This document shows, piece by piece, positions 1-7,677 of a stretch of 31,012 bases of DNA (the stretch's first letter is position 1; every line of letters starts with the position of its first letter). Source of the DNA: a bacterium (GTDB taxonomy: Bacteria; Planctomycetota; UBA11346). The notes beneath the pieces are model-generated. The model saw only the letters and a list, made by a program, of their open reading frames with translations, was not told where the DNA came from and searched no databases. Location: contig JAIFKN010000213.1 of assembly GCA_020049615.1 (NCBI GenBank), positions 1 to 31,012 of the forward strand. Reading direction: 5' to 3'. Both the position numbers and the translations under genes were made by a program.

Positions 1-2
1 CC

Positions 3-83
3 GCCGAGGCCGGCAAACTTGGCTACTCCCTCCAGAAGACCCTTGTGCAACCCTTTGGGCAGGAAGGGGCGGCGAGCTGTTAG
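3..83 (+). CDS. Possible 3' end of a gene running in from the left edge
   Basis: One frame is open from the left edge to a TAG at 81-83 and reads as a plausible 26-residue protein end (AEAGKLGYSLQKTLVQPFGQ followed by EGAASC). The amino-acid mix is less Arg/Pro/Ala-skewed than the other two frames here, which is why I favour it, and a GC-rich hairpin (90-102) follows the stop. No family can be recognised from so short a piece. It would converge on the dehydrogenase gene ending at 322. Confidence 0.35.
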   Translation, partial: AEAGKLGYSLQKTLVQPFGQEGAASC

Positions 84-321
84 AGGGCAGGGGCCCGGCC
101 CCTCGGGCTCCTGGCCCGGGCCTTGCCCGGGACCCGCTCGACACGCTGCGCTGACGCTGGCGATTCGCCAAGCGGTGTCGGCGTTCCAGGCTCGCTCGGC
201 CGACGCCTGCGCTCGCTCGGCGGACGGTTCCTGGGACCGACGAGCTCCAGCTCGTCGGCGGTGCCGGGAGCGTCGACGTCCGCGTCGACGAGGGGCAATG
301 GCGGACACGTCCGGGGTTCGC
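84..321. repeat. Palindrome-rich GC-rich spacer
   Basis: This 238-bp gap shows no convincing gene but is full of dyads. Seen directly: ggggc/gcccc hairpin at 90-102; the palindrome ggcccgggcc at 113-122; tggcga/tcgcca at 158-170; a perfect 10-bp inverted repeat ccgacgagct/agctcgtcgg at 237-246 and 249-258; and gtcgacg/cgtcgac at 272-278 and 283-289. An 11-bp direct repeat gctcgctcggc occurs at 190-200 and 211-221. The position between two apparently convergent gene ends suggests a terminator or a REP-like intergenic element. No T-tract follows any stem, so ordinary intrinsic termination is not shown. Confidence 0.5.
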
Positions 322-1134
322 CTACCGCGTGTAGGCCTGCCCGCCGTCGACGACCAGCACCTGCCCGGTCATGCAGCGCGCGGCATCGGAGAGCAGGAAC
401 ACCGCCGCGTTGGCGATGTCCTGCGGCTTGATGTCGCGCTTCAGCGCGGTCAGCCCGATGTAGTACGGGATGACCTCTTCCGGCTTGATGCCCTTCTTCT
501 TCGCCGCCTCGGCGATGTACGCCGGGTTCCAGATCTTCGAGCCCTCGAAGACGTTGCCGGGGGCGATGCAGTTGACGCGGATGCCGGCTGGGCCGAGTTC
601 CAGCGCCCAGCCGCGCGCCAGGTGCAACTCGCCGGCCTTGGTCGCGTTGTAGGCGCTGTTGTTCTTCGACGGCTCCAGGCCGCTCTTGCTCGACAGCAGG
701 ACCATGGCGCCGCCGCCGCCCTGCCGCTTGAAGATGCGGGTGGCTTCGCGGCCGCAGAGGAAGTAGCCGGTGAGGTTGATGTCGAGGGCGAAGCGCCACT
801 TGTCGAGCGGGGTGTCCTCGAGCGGGAAGGCCGGGGCGACGCCGGCGGCGCAGACCAGGCCGTCGAGGCGGCCGAAGCGCGCCACGCCGGCGGCGAAGGC
901 GGCCTGCACGCTGGCCTCGTCGGTGACGTTCATCTTGGCCGCCAGGCCGCGTTCCTTGAACTCGGGAGCGACGGTCTCGAGACCCTTGTCGTCGATGTCG
1001 GCAAGGATGCAGTTGGCGCCGGCTTGCAGCAGGCCGCGAGCGATGCCCAGGCCGAGGCCGCTGGCGGCGCCGGTCACCAGGATGGTGCGTCCGGCGAGGC
1101 TGTGGGAGGAGACGGGGACGGGGGAATCGGTCAT
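322..1134 (-). CDS. SDR-family NAD(P)-dependent oxidoreductase
   Basis: A 270-residue classical short-chain dehydrogenase, expected to be cytosolic. The Rossmann nucleotide site TGAASGLGLG is at residues 21-30, an acidic residue ends strand 2 (LADID, about 45-49) and suggests NAD preference, CAAG stands for the usual NNAG at 95-98, Ser148/149 precede the catalytic pair Tyr162-x3-Lys166 (YNATK), and VVDGG ends the fold. The stretch EGSKIW followed by a mobile loop and LTALKRDIKPQDIA recalls sugar-phosphate or polyol dehydrogenases and the C-terminal domain of bifunctional rhamnulose-phosphate aldolases; the substrate cannot be fixed. The ATG at 1134 is chosen because it sits one base after the stop of the upstream esterase gene, implying a two-gene operon; an ATG eight codons earlier would overlap that gene. 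Confidence 0.9.
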   Translation of the reverse strand: MTDSPVPVSSHSLAGRTILVTGAASGLGLGIARGLLQAGANCILADIDDKGLETVAPEFKERGLAAKMNVTDEASVQAAFAAGVARFGRLDGLVCAAGVAPAFPLEDTPLDKWRFALDINLTGYFLCGREATRIFKRQGGGGAMVLLSSKSGLEPSKNNSAYNATKAGELHLARGWALELGPAGIRVNCIAPGNVFEGSKIWNPAYIAEAAKKKGIKPEEVIPYYIGLTALKRDIKPQDIANAAVFLLSDAARCMTGQVLVVDGGQAYTR

Positions 1135-1135
1135 G

Positions 1136-1870
1136 TCAGGCCTTGTTGCTGGCGGCAAACCACGCCGCGTGGTGATCGAACGCTTCGGGCAGGCGGGCCT
1201 GCCAGTAGGCCCAGCTGTGGGCGCCCGGGTATTCGCGGTATTCGTGGCGGACGCCGCGCCGCATCAGCAGGCGCTGGAAGCGTCGGTTGTGCTCGATGAG
1301 GAAGTCCTCGGTGCCGCAGTCGATCCACAGGCGCGGCAACGGCTTGGCCAGGGATAGCAGCCGCACGGGGTCCTCGCTCGCCTTGGGCTTGGCACCGAAT
1401 ATGTGCCGCATCTGGCTCGGGCGCTTGCATCCCGCGTACCAATGTCCGATATCAAGGACGCCGCTATGCGAAACCACCGAGCCGAAGCGGTCGGCGTGCT
1501 TCAGTCCGATCTTCATCGCACCGTAGCCGCCCATAGACAGTCCGCCGATGGCCCGCCGGCCGCGCGAGCCGCCGACCCCGAAGGTGCGCTCGACCAGTTC
1601 GGTCGAGTAGAGGATGTGCTTCTCCCAATCACCGGTACCGTCGGCGGCGTCGGTGTAGAACGACACCCCGCCGTCGAGCATCGCGACAGCAGCGCCGATG
1701 CGCTCGGCCTCGACTTCGATGGTGGTGCGGCGCTGCCAGATGGTGTGGTCGTCGCTGTAGCCGTGGAGTTGCACGATCAGCGGGTAGCGGCCCGGTTTCT
1801 GCGGCACCACCACATGCATGGCGGACTGCTTGCCGAGGGGTTCGCTGAAGTAGGCGAGGTTGATCAGCAT
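1136..1870 (-). CDS. Alpha/beta-hydrolase esterase (esterase D / CE1-like family)
   Basis: A 244-residue serine esterase of the putative-esterase family that includes esterase D/S-formylglutathione hydrolases and feruloyl or acetylxylan esterases. The nucleophile elbow GLSMGG gives Ser112, Asp189 in DCGTEDF is the likely acid, and His218 in PGAHSW completes the triad. LHGYSD near residue 36 forms the oxyanion-hole side. There is no signal peptide, so it is probably cytosolic, which argues against extracellular polymer breakdown. It is the first gene of a two-gene minus-strand operon with the SDR dehydrogenase. The ATG at 1870 gives the natural family start; a longer open frame upstream is proline/arginine-rich and lacks family character. 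No clear Shine-Dalgarno is seen. An 81-bp gap separates it from the divergent queF. Confidence 0.85.
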   Translation of the reverse strand: MLINLAYFSEPLGKQSAMHVVVPQKPGRYPLIVQLHGYSDDHTIWQRRTTIEVEAERIGAAVAMLDGGVSFYTDAADGTGDWEKHILYSTELVERTFGVGGSRGRRAIGGLSMGGYGAMKIGLKHADRFGSVVSHSGVLDIGHWYAGCKRPSQMRHIFGAKPKASEDPVRLLSLAKPLPRLWIDCGTEDFLIEHNRRFQRLLMRRGVRHEYREYPGAHSWAYWQARLPEAFDHHAAWFAASNKA

Positions 1871-1951
1871 GGCGCAGGACGGTAGCGGCGCGCAGCCCCT
1901 GGCAACCTGGCCTGCACTTGTCCCGCCCCGACAACGCGGTGGAATGGCGCC

Positions 1952-2479
1952 ATGCCCAAGGACCAGATCCGCCGCGGCCGCGCCCTGCCCCATGCCACCC
2001 TGGGCAAGCGCCGGGCGACGCCGTTCATCTACGCCCCGCGTCTGCTGGAGGCGGTGCCGCTGCCGGTCGGCCGCGCCTTCGCCCAGCCCGGGCTGTGGGT
2101 GTGCCTGCGTTGCCTGCGCTTCACCAGCCTGTGCCCGGTCACCGGCCAGCCGGACTGGGGCGCGATCACGGTCAACTACATTCCCGGCGCCAGCCTGGTC
2201 GAGAGCAAGAGCCTGAAGGAGTACCTCGGCAGCTTCCGCATGCACGGCGATTTCCACGAGGATGTCGTGCGGGTGGTGTGCGATGACCTCGTCCGGCTGC
2301 TCGCCCCGCGCTACCTCGAGGTGGTCGGACGCTTCGACTCCCGCGGTTCGGTGGCGATCTGGCCGTTCGTGCAGTTCGCGGCTGCGGACGACGAGGAGAT
2401 GCAGCGCCTGCGAACCCACCGTCTGTCAGCCTTCGCCCCCGGCCTGTATGACGGCAGGGCTCCCTCCCCGGAGGGATGA
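1952..2479 (+). CDS. queF: NADPH-dependent 7-cyano-7-deazaguanine reductase QueF
   Basis: QueF reduces preQ0 to preQ1 with NADPH in queuosine tRNA-modification synthesis, in the cytosol. The protein has 175 residues, near the size of the short unimodular QueF type. The QueF signature is present as ESKSLKEY at 84-91, the catalytic cysteine that forms the thioimide is Cys61 in CPVTGQPD, the partner Asp is Asp68, and the conserved FHE lies at 101-103. The first 25 residues are basic and less conserved. It stands alone: no queC, queD or queE is in view, so preQ0 must be made elsewhere or imported. It is divergent from the esterase gene, and a short dyad overlaps its stop codon. Confidence 0.95.
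   Translation: MPKDQIRRGRALPHATLGKRRATPFIYAPRLLEAVPLPVGRAFAQPGLWVCLRCLRFTSLCPVTGQPDWGAITVNYIPGASLVESKSLKEYLGSFRMHGDFHEDVVRVVCDDLVRLLAPRYLEVVGRFDSRGSVAIWPFVQFAAADDEEMQRLRTHRLSAFAPGLYDGRAPSPEG
2461..2476 (+). terminator. Short dyad over the end of queF
   Basis: The sequence tccctcc-cc-ggaggga is a perfect 7-bp inverted repeat ending next to the queF TGA at 2477. As RNA it would form a 6-bp GC-rich stem with a four-base loop. No T-run follows, so a terminator role is only a guess; the ggaggg arm could also act as a ribosome-binding-like sequence. Confidence 0.3.
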
Positions 2480-2482
2480 TCC

Positions 2483-2545
2483 CGGTACCCAGCCGGTCCC
2501 CCAGGATCCATTGGCGCTCCCCGCGGGTGTGATTACGGTACCCAG
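2483..2545 (+). promoter_or_regulatory. Pair of 10-bp direct repeats before the ribbon-helix-helix gene
   Basis: The 10-mer cggtacccag occurs at 2483-2492 and again at 2536-2545, 53 bp apart, with the second copy touching the ATG at 2546. Each contains the palindrome ggtacc. Small ribbon-helix-helix proteins often repress their own genes at such paired sites, so these are candidate operators. That is an inference from position; no binding data exist here. Confidence 0.35.
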
Positions 2546-2812
2546 ATGTCCGCTCAGCAACCTCTTCCTCCCGAACCGCGGCCCCGCGGTCGGCCGCGCA
2601 GCGAAAACCCCCGCGATCAGGTGATCAAGGTCAGCTTGACGCACGAGGAGTACGCCTGGGTCGTTGCCCGCGCCCGCGTCCACGACCTGCCGCTGGCCGA
2701 CTACTGCCGGCGCAAGATCCTCGGTCGTTCGGTGCCCGCCGATGAACTCGGCATCACCGCCAGCGGCTTCTGGCAGGGCCCCCCCGGCCAGCTGCCGACC
2801 GGCCCGGCCTGA
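2546..2812 (+). CDS. Small ribbon-helix-helix protein (MobC/relaxosome-accessory-like)
   Basis: An 88-residue basic protein. After a proline/arginine-rich tail with GRPRSENPR (15-23), a strand (VIKVSLT, 26-32) is followed by two helices (about 33-45 and 49-59, ending [10 protein letters not shown]). This order, strand-helix-helix with the motif of an Arg/Lys-rich strand then T-x-E-E, is that of ribbon-helix-helix DNA-binding proteins, and closest in feel to MobC/NikA-type plasmid mobilisation accessory proteins. No relaxase or oriT is visible nearby, so a chromosomal regulator is just as likely. It follows queF by 66 bp and precedes menB by 43 bp on the same strand. The tail after residue 65 is Gly/Pro-rich. 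Confidence 0.7.
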   Translation: MSAQQPLPPEPRPRGRPRSENPRDQVIKVSLTHEEYAWVVARARVHDLPLADYCRRKILGRSVPADELGITASGFWQGPPGQLPTGPA

Positions 2813-2833
2813 TCGGCCAGTTCCGCTGCGGCC

Positions 2834-2843
2834 ACCACGTGGT
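2834..2843. promoter_or_regulatory. 10-bp palindrome upstream of menB
   Basis: The perfect palindrome accacgtggt lies 12 bp before the menB ATG, in the 43-bp gap after the ribbon-helix-helix gene. It may be an operator. A 10-bp palindrome can occur by chance in DNA this rich in G+C, so support is weak. Confidence 0.25.
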
Positions 2844-2855
2844 AGGCATCCCGCG

Positions 2856-3698
2856 ATGACCGCCACCTGGACCCCGATCGAACGCGGCTACGGCCACGTC
2901 CTCTACCACCACATGCGGCGCGCCGATGGCGTGGTCGCAAAATTGACCATCAACCGGCCGGAGGTGCATAACGCCTTCACGCCGCAGACCGTGCAGGAAC
3001 TGCGCGACGCGCTGGCCCATGCCCGCGACCAGCTCGATGTCGGCACCATCGTCCTGACCGGGGCCGGCGACAAGGCGTTCTGCTCGGGCGGCGACCAGCG
3101 CGTGCGCGGCCATGGCGGCTACGTCGGCGGCAAGGACGGCGATGTGGTGCCGCGGCTCAACGTCCTCGACCTGCAGCGCGAGATCCGCAGCTGCCCCAAG
3201 CCGGTGGTGGCGATGGTCGCCGGCTGGGCGATCGGCGGCGGCCAGGTGCTGCACCTAGTCTGCGACCTGACGGTGGCGGCCGACAACGCCATGTTCGGCC
3301 AGACCGGCCCCAAGGTCGGCAGCTTCGATGGCGGATTCGGCGCCAGCTACCTGTCGCGCTGCATCGGCCAGAAGAAGGCACGCGAGTTCTGGTTCACCTG
3401 CCGCAAGTACACCGCCGCCCAGGCCTTGGAGATGGGCCTGGTCAACGAGGTCGTGCCGCTGGCCGAGCTGGAGGTGCGCACGCTGGCGCTGTGCGACGAG
3501 ATGCTGCAGCACAGCCCGCTGGCGATGCGCTGCCTGAAGTCGGCATTCAACGCCGACTGCGACGGCCAAGCCGGCCTGCAGGAGCTGGCCGGCAACGCCA
3601 CCCTCCTCTTCTACATGACCGAGGAGGGCAGCGAGGGCCACCGCGCCTACCTGGAGAAGCGCAAGCCCGACTTCACCCGCTTTCCGCGCCTGCCGTAG
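2856..3698 (+). CDS. menB: 1,4-dihydroxy-2-naphthoyl-CoA synthase MenB
   Basis: MenB closes the second ring of menaquinone by converting o-succinylbenzoyl-CoA to 1,4-dihydroxy-2-naphthoyl-CoA in the cytosol. The 280-residue length is usual. The crotonase fold shows the oxyanion-hole stretch CSGGDQ (76-81) and GWAIGGGQ (123-130), then the MenB-specific block [12 protein letters not shown] (149-160) and [19 protein letters not shown]; the end [10 protein letters not shown] is also typical. The Gly in QTG corresponds to the bicarbonate-dependent type I enzymes as I recall them. No other men gene is in the window, so menB is an orphan here. The ATG at 2856 gives the family start; the same frame stays open upstream but that part overlaps the preceding gene and looks unlike protein. 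Confidence 0.93.
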   Translation: MTATWTPIERGYGHVLYHHMRRADGVVAKLTINRPEVHNAFTPQTVQELRDALAHARDQLDVGTIVLTGAGDKAFCSGGDQRVRGHGGYVGGKDGDVVPRLNVLDLQREIRSCPKPVVAMVAGWAIGGGQVLHLVCDLTVAADNAMFGQTGPKVGSFDGGFGASYLSRCIGQKKAREFWFTCRKYTAAQALEMGLVNEVVPLAELEVRTLALCDEMLQHSPLAMRCLKSAFNADCDGQAGLQELAGNATLLFYMTEEGSEGHRAYLEKRKPDFTRFPRLP

Positions 3699-3847
3699 AT
3701 CCGGCGATGCGCAGGCTGACGCCGGGTGGGGCCTGCGCGTCCACCGCGAGGCCATCGGCGGTCAGGCAGGTGATCGAGACGGCGGCGGAAGCGGACGAGG
3801 ACGTTTGCGGCCGTCGCCATCCGGCGTGGACCAGATCCAGGCGGCTC

Positions 3848-4747
3848 TCACAGGACGGTGTCCAGATACAGGCGCCGCACCTCGCCTTCGCGCACGTCCG
3901 TGGTCACCTGGATGCGCGGGCCGTCGCCACCAGGCACGGTCATACCGAAGCCGGGACCGCGATGGAGATCGACCCGCACCGGCATCTCCTGGGTCGAGTA
4001 GAAGCTGCTGTCGAAGACGTGGACCATGGGGAAGAGGTCGTACATCACCGGCCACGGCTTCCATGGCTGGGCCGGTTTCCACAGTTCGATCGCGGCTGAT
4101 AGGGCGCGGCATTCCGGCCTGTCGCTGCCGGCGAAGCGGGCGCAGTCCTCGGCTCCCAGGACGAAGCGGCGGGTGACGTCCCAGGTGCCCATGCAGACCG
4201 GGATGCCGGAGCCCAGCACGATGTCGGCGGCGATCGCATCGAAGGCGATGTTGTGCTCGACGCGGTTGAGCGCCGTCTCGCCGCCCATGAGCAGGATGCT
4301 TGGAATCATCCGGGCGATCGACGGCTTGCGGCGCAGTGCGCAGGCGATGTTGGTCAGCGGGGCGATGCAGGCGAGGTGCACCTCGCCTGGATGCGCCTCG
4401 ACCGTGCGGATGATCGTCCCGACGGCATCGTCGCTGTCGGGATCGTCGAGCGGATCCGCCGGCAGCGCGAACGCCTCGTGGTTCATGGTGCGGGTGAAAT
4501 CGTGCTGCCGTTCCAGTTCGGCTGCGCCGACGCTGCGCAGCGGCAGATCCATGCCCGCGGCGACCGGGATGCCGGTCCGGCCGAGCATGCGCAGCAGGCG
4601 CTTGATCAGGCGGGCCCGCCGGTCGCTCGGCAGGGTGACCGTGGTGATGGCGCGGACATCCAGTTCCGGCCGGCGCAATGCGAAGAGAATGGCCAGCAGG
4701 TCATCAATGTCCTGGCCCGGGTCGGTGTCGATGAGGATGCGAGGCAT
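3848..4747 (-). CDS. Inosine/uridine-preferring nucleoside hydrolase family protein
   Basis: A 299-residue member of the nucleoside hydrolase family, which splits the N-glycosidic bond of ribonucleosides with a Ca2+-bound water. The N-terminal metal cluster DTDPGQDIDD (7-16) is the variant form with an extra residue before the last Asp pair. Other family blocks are APLTNIA (129-135), LMGGE (153-157) and EHNIAFDAIAAD (164-175). Near the C-terminus the usual HD pair is replaced by Tyr226-Asp227, so the metal Asp is kept but the catalytic His is not obvious. It could act on a non-standard nucleoside. There is no signal peptide. It converges with menB (149 bp apart, nothing recognised between) and is divergent from the hexosaminidase. 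Confidence 0.85.
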   Translation of the reverse strand: MPRILIDTDPGQDIDDLLAILFALRRPELDVRAITTVTLPSDRRARLIKRLLRMLGRTGIPVAAGMDLPLRSVGAAELERQHDFTRTMNHEAFALPADPLDDPDSDDAVGTIIRTVEAHPGEVHLACIAPLTNIACALRRKPSIARMIPSILLMGGETALNRVEHNIAFDAIAADIVLGSGIPVCMGTWDVTRRFVLGAEDCARFAGSDRPECRALSAAIELWKPAQPWKPWPVMYDLFPMVHVFDSSFYSTQEMPVRVDLHRGPGFGMTVPGGDGPRIQVTTDVREGEVRRLYLDTVL

Positions 4748-4753
4748 GATGGC

Positions 4754-4782
4754 ATCATACCACCCGGAGGACCGTCTGGAAC
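4754..4782 (-). promoter_or_regulatory. Possible promoter of the nucleoside hydrolase gene
   Basis: On the minus strand TATGAT (4759 down to 4754) matches the sigma70 -10 consensus at five of six positions. The -35 region 17 bp upstream (GTTCCA) is poor. A start site 7 bp after the -10 would fall on the ATG at 4747, implying a leaderless or nearly leaderless mRNA. The call rests on the -10 alone. Confidence 0.3.
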
Positions 4783-4855
4783 ACTGCAGCACGGCGGTCG
4801 TTGCGACCGGAGATGCCAACGTAGCGTTCCCATCGGTAGCCCCTCGGAGTCCGCC

Positions 4856-7165
4856 ATGGCCATGCCAGCGCTCATCCCGCAACCCCGTTCGCTCGTCGCA
4901 GGGGCAGGCGTGTGCGCCAACGCCGGACGCCAGCTACGCGTGCCCCCTGTTGATGCCGCACGAGCGCCTCTCGGTTCGCTCGCCGGCGCGCTAAGGCTGC
5001 GCCTGCAGGTCGACGCCACGCTGCCGGCGCACGCCGCCGTGCTGGGCGCCGCAACACCGCCCCTCGCGCCGGATCGGCCCCAAGGCTACGCCCTGCGCAT
5101 CGCGCCCGAAGGCATCGCCATCGCCGGGGCCGACGCGCATGGCCTGGTCTGGGGCCTGCAGAGCCTGCGCCAGATCCTCGCCCAGTCGGCCAGACCGCCG
5201 TGCCTCGAACTCGTCGACTGGCCGGAATACCGGGTGCGGTACCATCATGACGACGTGAGCCGCAAGCAGATCTCGACCATGGCCGACTTCCGTCGCGTCA
5301 TCCGGCACCTATCGACATTCAAGATCAGCCACTACACGCCCTACATCGAGGACATGCTGCGCATCGACGGTCTGCCGCAGGTGGGCGAGAGCCGTGGCGC
5401 CTTCACCCCGGCCGAGCTGCGCGAACTGGTCGCCGAGGGCGAGCGCTGGCAGGTCGAGATATTCCCCACGCTGTCGCTGGCCGGCCACCAGGAGAACCTG
5501 CTGCGTCTGCCGCGCTACCGCACCCTGGGCGCACGGACCTGGCAGCCGCCGAGCAGCTTCGAGCCGAAGAACCCAGCGGTGCGCGAGCATCTGCTGAAGG
5601 TGCTCGACGCGGCCTGCCCGCTGTTCACCTCGCCGTTCTTCCACATGTGCTTCGACGAGATCCTCGGCCTCGATGCCGACGGCTTCGCCGAGCATGTGAA
5701 CTGGTGCAGCGAGCAGCTGGTCGCGCGCGGCAAGACGCCGCTGTTCTGGGCCGACATGCTCTACAACCATTTCGGCTGCGACCTGCTGGCGAAGCTGCAC
5801 CCGGCGGCGACGCCGGTGGCGTGGGACTACTGCACCGCCGGCGGCAAGGCGCGCGAGGCGGTGCCGGGCCTGCTGCGCCACCGCGATCAGGCCTGGATCC
5901 TGGCCGGCTACAACAGCTGGGGCTCGTTCCTCCACGCCCCGCTCGCCGAGGCGCAGCAGCAATGGGCCAACTGGCGCACCGTCGCCGCCCCCGCCCGCAT
6001 CACCGCATTCGGCGCCTCGCAGTGGGGCGACGACGGCTACGAGAACAGCCGCGATCTGGCCTGGCCGCTGTTCGCAGCCTGTGCCGAGCAGGGCTGGAGC
6101 GGGATCTGCGCCGATAACGCCACGGTCGAGCGGCGCTTCCATGGCGTGTTCCATGGCCGCCACGTCCCCGAGCTGGCGCAGCTGCGCCGGCTGCTGGAAT
6201 CCGGCCTGTCGGTGTCGCCAAGCCAGGCCTGGCGTCTGCACCGCCTGCCCGCCCCGGGCTGGGTGCGCTTGGCCAAGGCTGGCAAGCTGGCCACCGCGCC
6301 GGCACTCGCCGCCGATGCGCGCAAGCTGGCCGAGGCTCGGCGGCTGCTCGCGATCTGCCGCAAGCAGGTGCTGCGCGAGCGCGGCCATCTCGACCATCTC
6401 GGAGTCGCCATCGAGCGTCTCGCCTCGGTCAACCTGCGCGCCCAGGCCGCCCGCCGTCCGGCGCTCATACCTGCCGCGCTGAGGCAGCTGGCCGCCGCCC
6501 GGGCCGCCTACCGTGCGGCCTGGATGGCGCACAACCGCCGCGAGAACATCGAAGTCTCGCTGGCGGTGTTCGACCAGCAGGCGGCGTCCTGGCAAGCGCT
6601 GCGCCGGCCGGCGGCCAAGCCCGCCACCGGATGGAATGCGCTCGATCTGGGCAAGGCCTGGAGCGAGAACCACCCTGGCGTCGCCGGCCTGCCGATCGGC
6701 ACCGTCGAGCTGGATGGAGTGCCGTTCCGCTTCGCCCCGGTCGCACGCACGCACGTCGAGATCGCGCCGGGCAGGTCGCTGAGCCTCGCCCTGCCGAAGC
6801 GGCCCATCGCCGACCTGCATCTGGCGGTAACCCAGCCGCGCGATGGCGAGGATGTCCGGCCCGGCGCCAGTCTGCGGCTGAGCCTGCGCGGACGAGTCGT
6901 GTTCGAGGAGGAACTGCTGGCCATCCGCCACCTGTGCGACTGGTGGGCACCGCTGGGTGAGCACATGTGGGCAGGAGGCGGCCTGGCCTACGTCGATCCG
7001 ATGCGCGTGCGCTACCTGCTGACGCCGAATCCGCCGTATGGTCTCACCTGCGTCCACCGCTTCCCCTGGCCGGTGGCTCCGGTCGCCGACCGCCTTGAGT
7101 TGACCTGCCTCGGCAGCAGGCCACTGCAGGTCTTCGCCATCACGGTGCAGGAGGCGGCGCGCTGA
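4856..7165 (+). CDS. GH20-like beta-N-acetylhexosaminidase, intracellular
   Basis: A 769-residue glycoside hydrolase of the family 20 type. Residues 1-118 look like the small alpha/beta GH20b domain (LIPQPRSL at the start; GADAHGLVWGLQSLRQIL at about 91-108). The TIM barrel follows, beginning DWPEYRVRYHHDDVSR, with the adjacent catalytic Asp267-Glu268 in HMCFDEI; classical enzymes read GGDE there, so Cys-Phe replaces the Gly pair. Trp-rich segments such as LFWADML and ASQWGDDGYEN line the sugar pocket. The last 330 residues hold a helical stretch and a beta-rich domain I do not recognise. No signal peptide is present, so it probably acts on imported amino sugars or cell-wall fragments. GGAG at 4846-4849 supports the ATG at 4856. 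It is divergent from the nucleoside hydrolase. Confidence 0.8.
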   Translation: MAMPALIPQPRSLVAGAGVCANAGRQLRVPPVDAARAPLGSLAGALRLRLQVDATLPAHAAVLGAATPPLAPDRPQGYALRIAPEGIAIAGADAHGLVWGLQSLRQILAQSARPPCLELVDWPEYRVRYHHDDVSRKQISTMADFRRVIRHLSTFKISHYTPYIEDMLRIDGLPQVGESRGAFTPAELRELVAEGERWQVEIFPTLSLAGHQENLLRLPRYRTLGARTWQPPSSFEPKNPAVREHLLKVLDAACPLFTSPFFHMCFDEILGLDADGFAEHVNWCSEQLVARGKTPLFWADMLYNHFGCDLLAKLHPAATPVAWDYCTAGGKAREAVPGLLRHRDQAWILAGYNSWGSFLHAPLAEAQQQWANWRTVAAPARITAFGASQWGDDGYENSRDLAWPLFAACAEQGWSGICADNATVERRFHGVFHGRHVPELAQLRRLLESGLSVSPSQAWRLHRLPAPGWVRLAKAGKLATAPALAADARKLAEARRLLAICRKQVLRERGHLDHLGVAIERLASVNLRAQAARRPALIPAALRQLAAARAAYRAAWMAHNRRENIEVSLAVFDQQAASWQALRRPAAKPATGWNALDLGKAWSENHPGVAGLPIGTVELDGVPFRFAPVARTHVEIAPGRSLSLALPKRPIADLHLAVTQPRDGEDVRPGASLRLSLRGRVVFEEELLAIRHLCDWWAPLGEHMWAGGGLAYVDPMRVRYLLTPNPPYGLTCVHRFPWPVAPVADRLELTCLGSRPLQVFAITVQEAAR

Positions 7166-7183
7166 CCGGCAAGCCGTCGCCCC

Positions 7184-7651
7184 TCAGTGCGTGTCGGGGA
7201 AGAACTTCGGAATGAACGGCAGCACCTGCTGCCACTTCGATCCGGCGAGCGAGCACAGGCGGCGCGCCATCGTCGCCGAGGCGGGGTGCAGCTTGAGGTG
7301 CGCGATGCGCTCCGGATCAAGACCCTTCTGGGCGATGATGCGGTCGGGGTCGCCGAGGAACTGGATCAGGTCGCAGGAGACCAGACGCCGCGTCGTGTCA
7401 TCGACGGTGATGGTCGTAGGCACCGGCTTCCTGGTCAGGACGTCGGTATTCACCGGCGCCTGGTCGTTCGGTACCGTGGTCGTGTCGTTGAAGCGCTGTT
7501 CGAAGGCGATGGTGCGATCGTCGATGACGATCCAGGCGAAGGAACCGTCCCCGCGGTCGACCTTGCGGGCGAGGGCCGGGATCTGGGAGCCGTCGGGCAG
7601 GGTGATGGTCGCGGTGCCGTAGGTGCCGCTCAGGGTGTCGGTGGGATCCAT
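7184..7651 (-). CDS. Hypothetical protein, 155 aa
   Basis: I do not recognise this protein. It has no signal peptide or membrane segment. The first 85 residues are Thr/Asp-rich and look beta-structured (GTATITLPDGSQIPALARK; FAWIVIDDRTIAFEQRF), with a PilZ- or SH3-like feel that I cannot pin down. The second half is more helical and has two Cys (93 and 133). It contains DPDRIIAQKGLDPERIAHLKLHPA, hence a likely compact C-terminal helical region. A good ribosome-binding site (GGAG, rc of 7660-7663) and a plausible promoter precede the ATG. Codon use is normal for the window. It converges on the hexosaminidase gene with an 18-bp gap. Confidence 0.7.
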   Translation of the reverse strand: MDPTDTLSGTYGTATITLPDGSQIPALARKVDRGDGSFAWIVIDDRTIAFEQRFNDTTTVPNDQAPVNTDVLTRKPVPTTITVDDTTRRLVSCDLIQFLGDPDRIIAQKGLDPERIAHLKLHPASATMARRLCSLAGSKWQQVLPFIPKFFPDTH

Positions 7652-7677
7652 CGCGTGTTCTCCAGGTTAACCCGGAC

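Noticed and set aside
1871..2419. Upstream extension of the esterase frame
   Set aside because: It runs antisense through queF and has no similarity to the esterase family; the family start is at 1870.
2546..2812. Plasmid origin of transfer or integrated plasmid near the MobC-like gene
   Set aside because: No relaxase, replication or integrase gene is present and composition does not change.
3699..3847. Possible small gene or gene remnant between menB and the nucleoside hydrolase gene
   Set aside because: Short open stretches exist on both strands but none has a start with a ribosome site or a recognisable sequence; the repeated atccggcg is too short to matter.
4253..4855. Upstream extension of the hexosaminidase frame
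   Set aside because: It is antisense to the nucleoside hydrolase gene; a ribosome site directly before 4856 supports the shorter form.
5309..7057. Long open frame antisense to the hexosaminidase gene (over 580 codons)
   Set aside because: GC-rich codon bias on the plus strand removes stops from this antisense frame; the product is Arg/Gly/Ala/Gln-rich with no family, whereas the plus frame has clear GH20 motifs.
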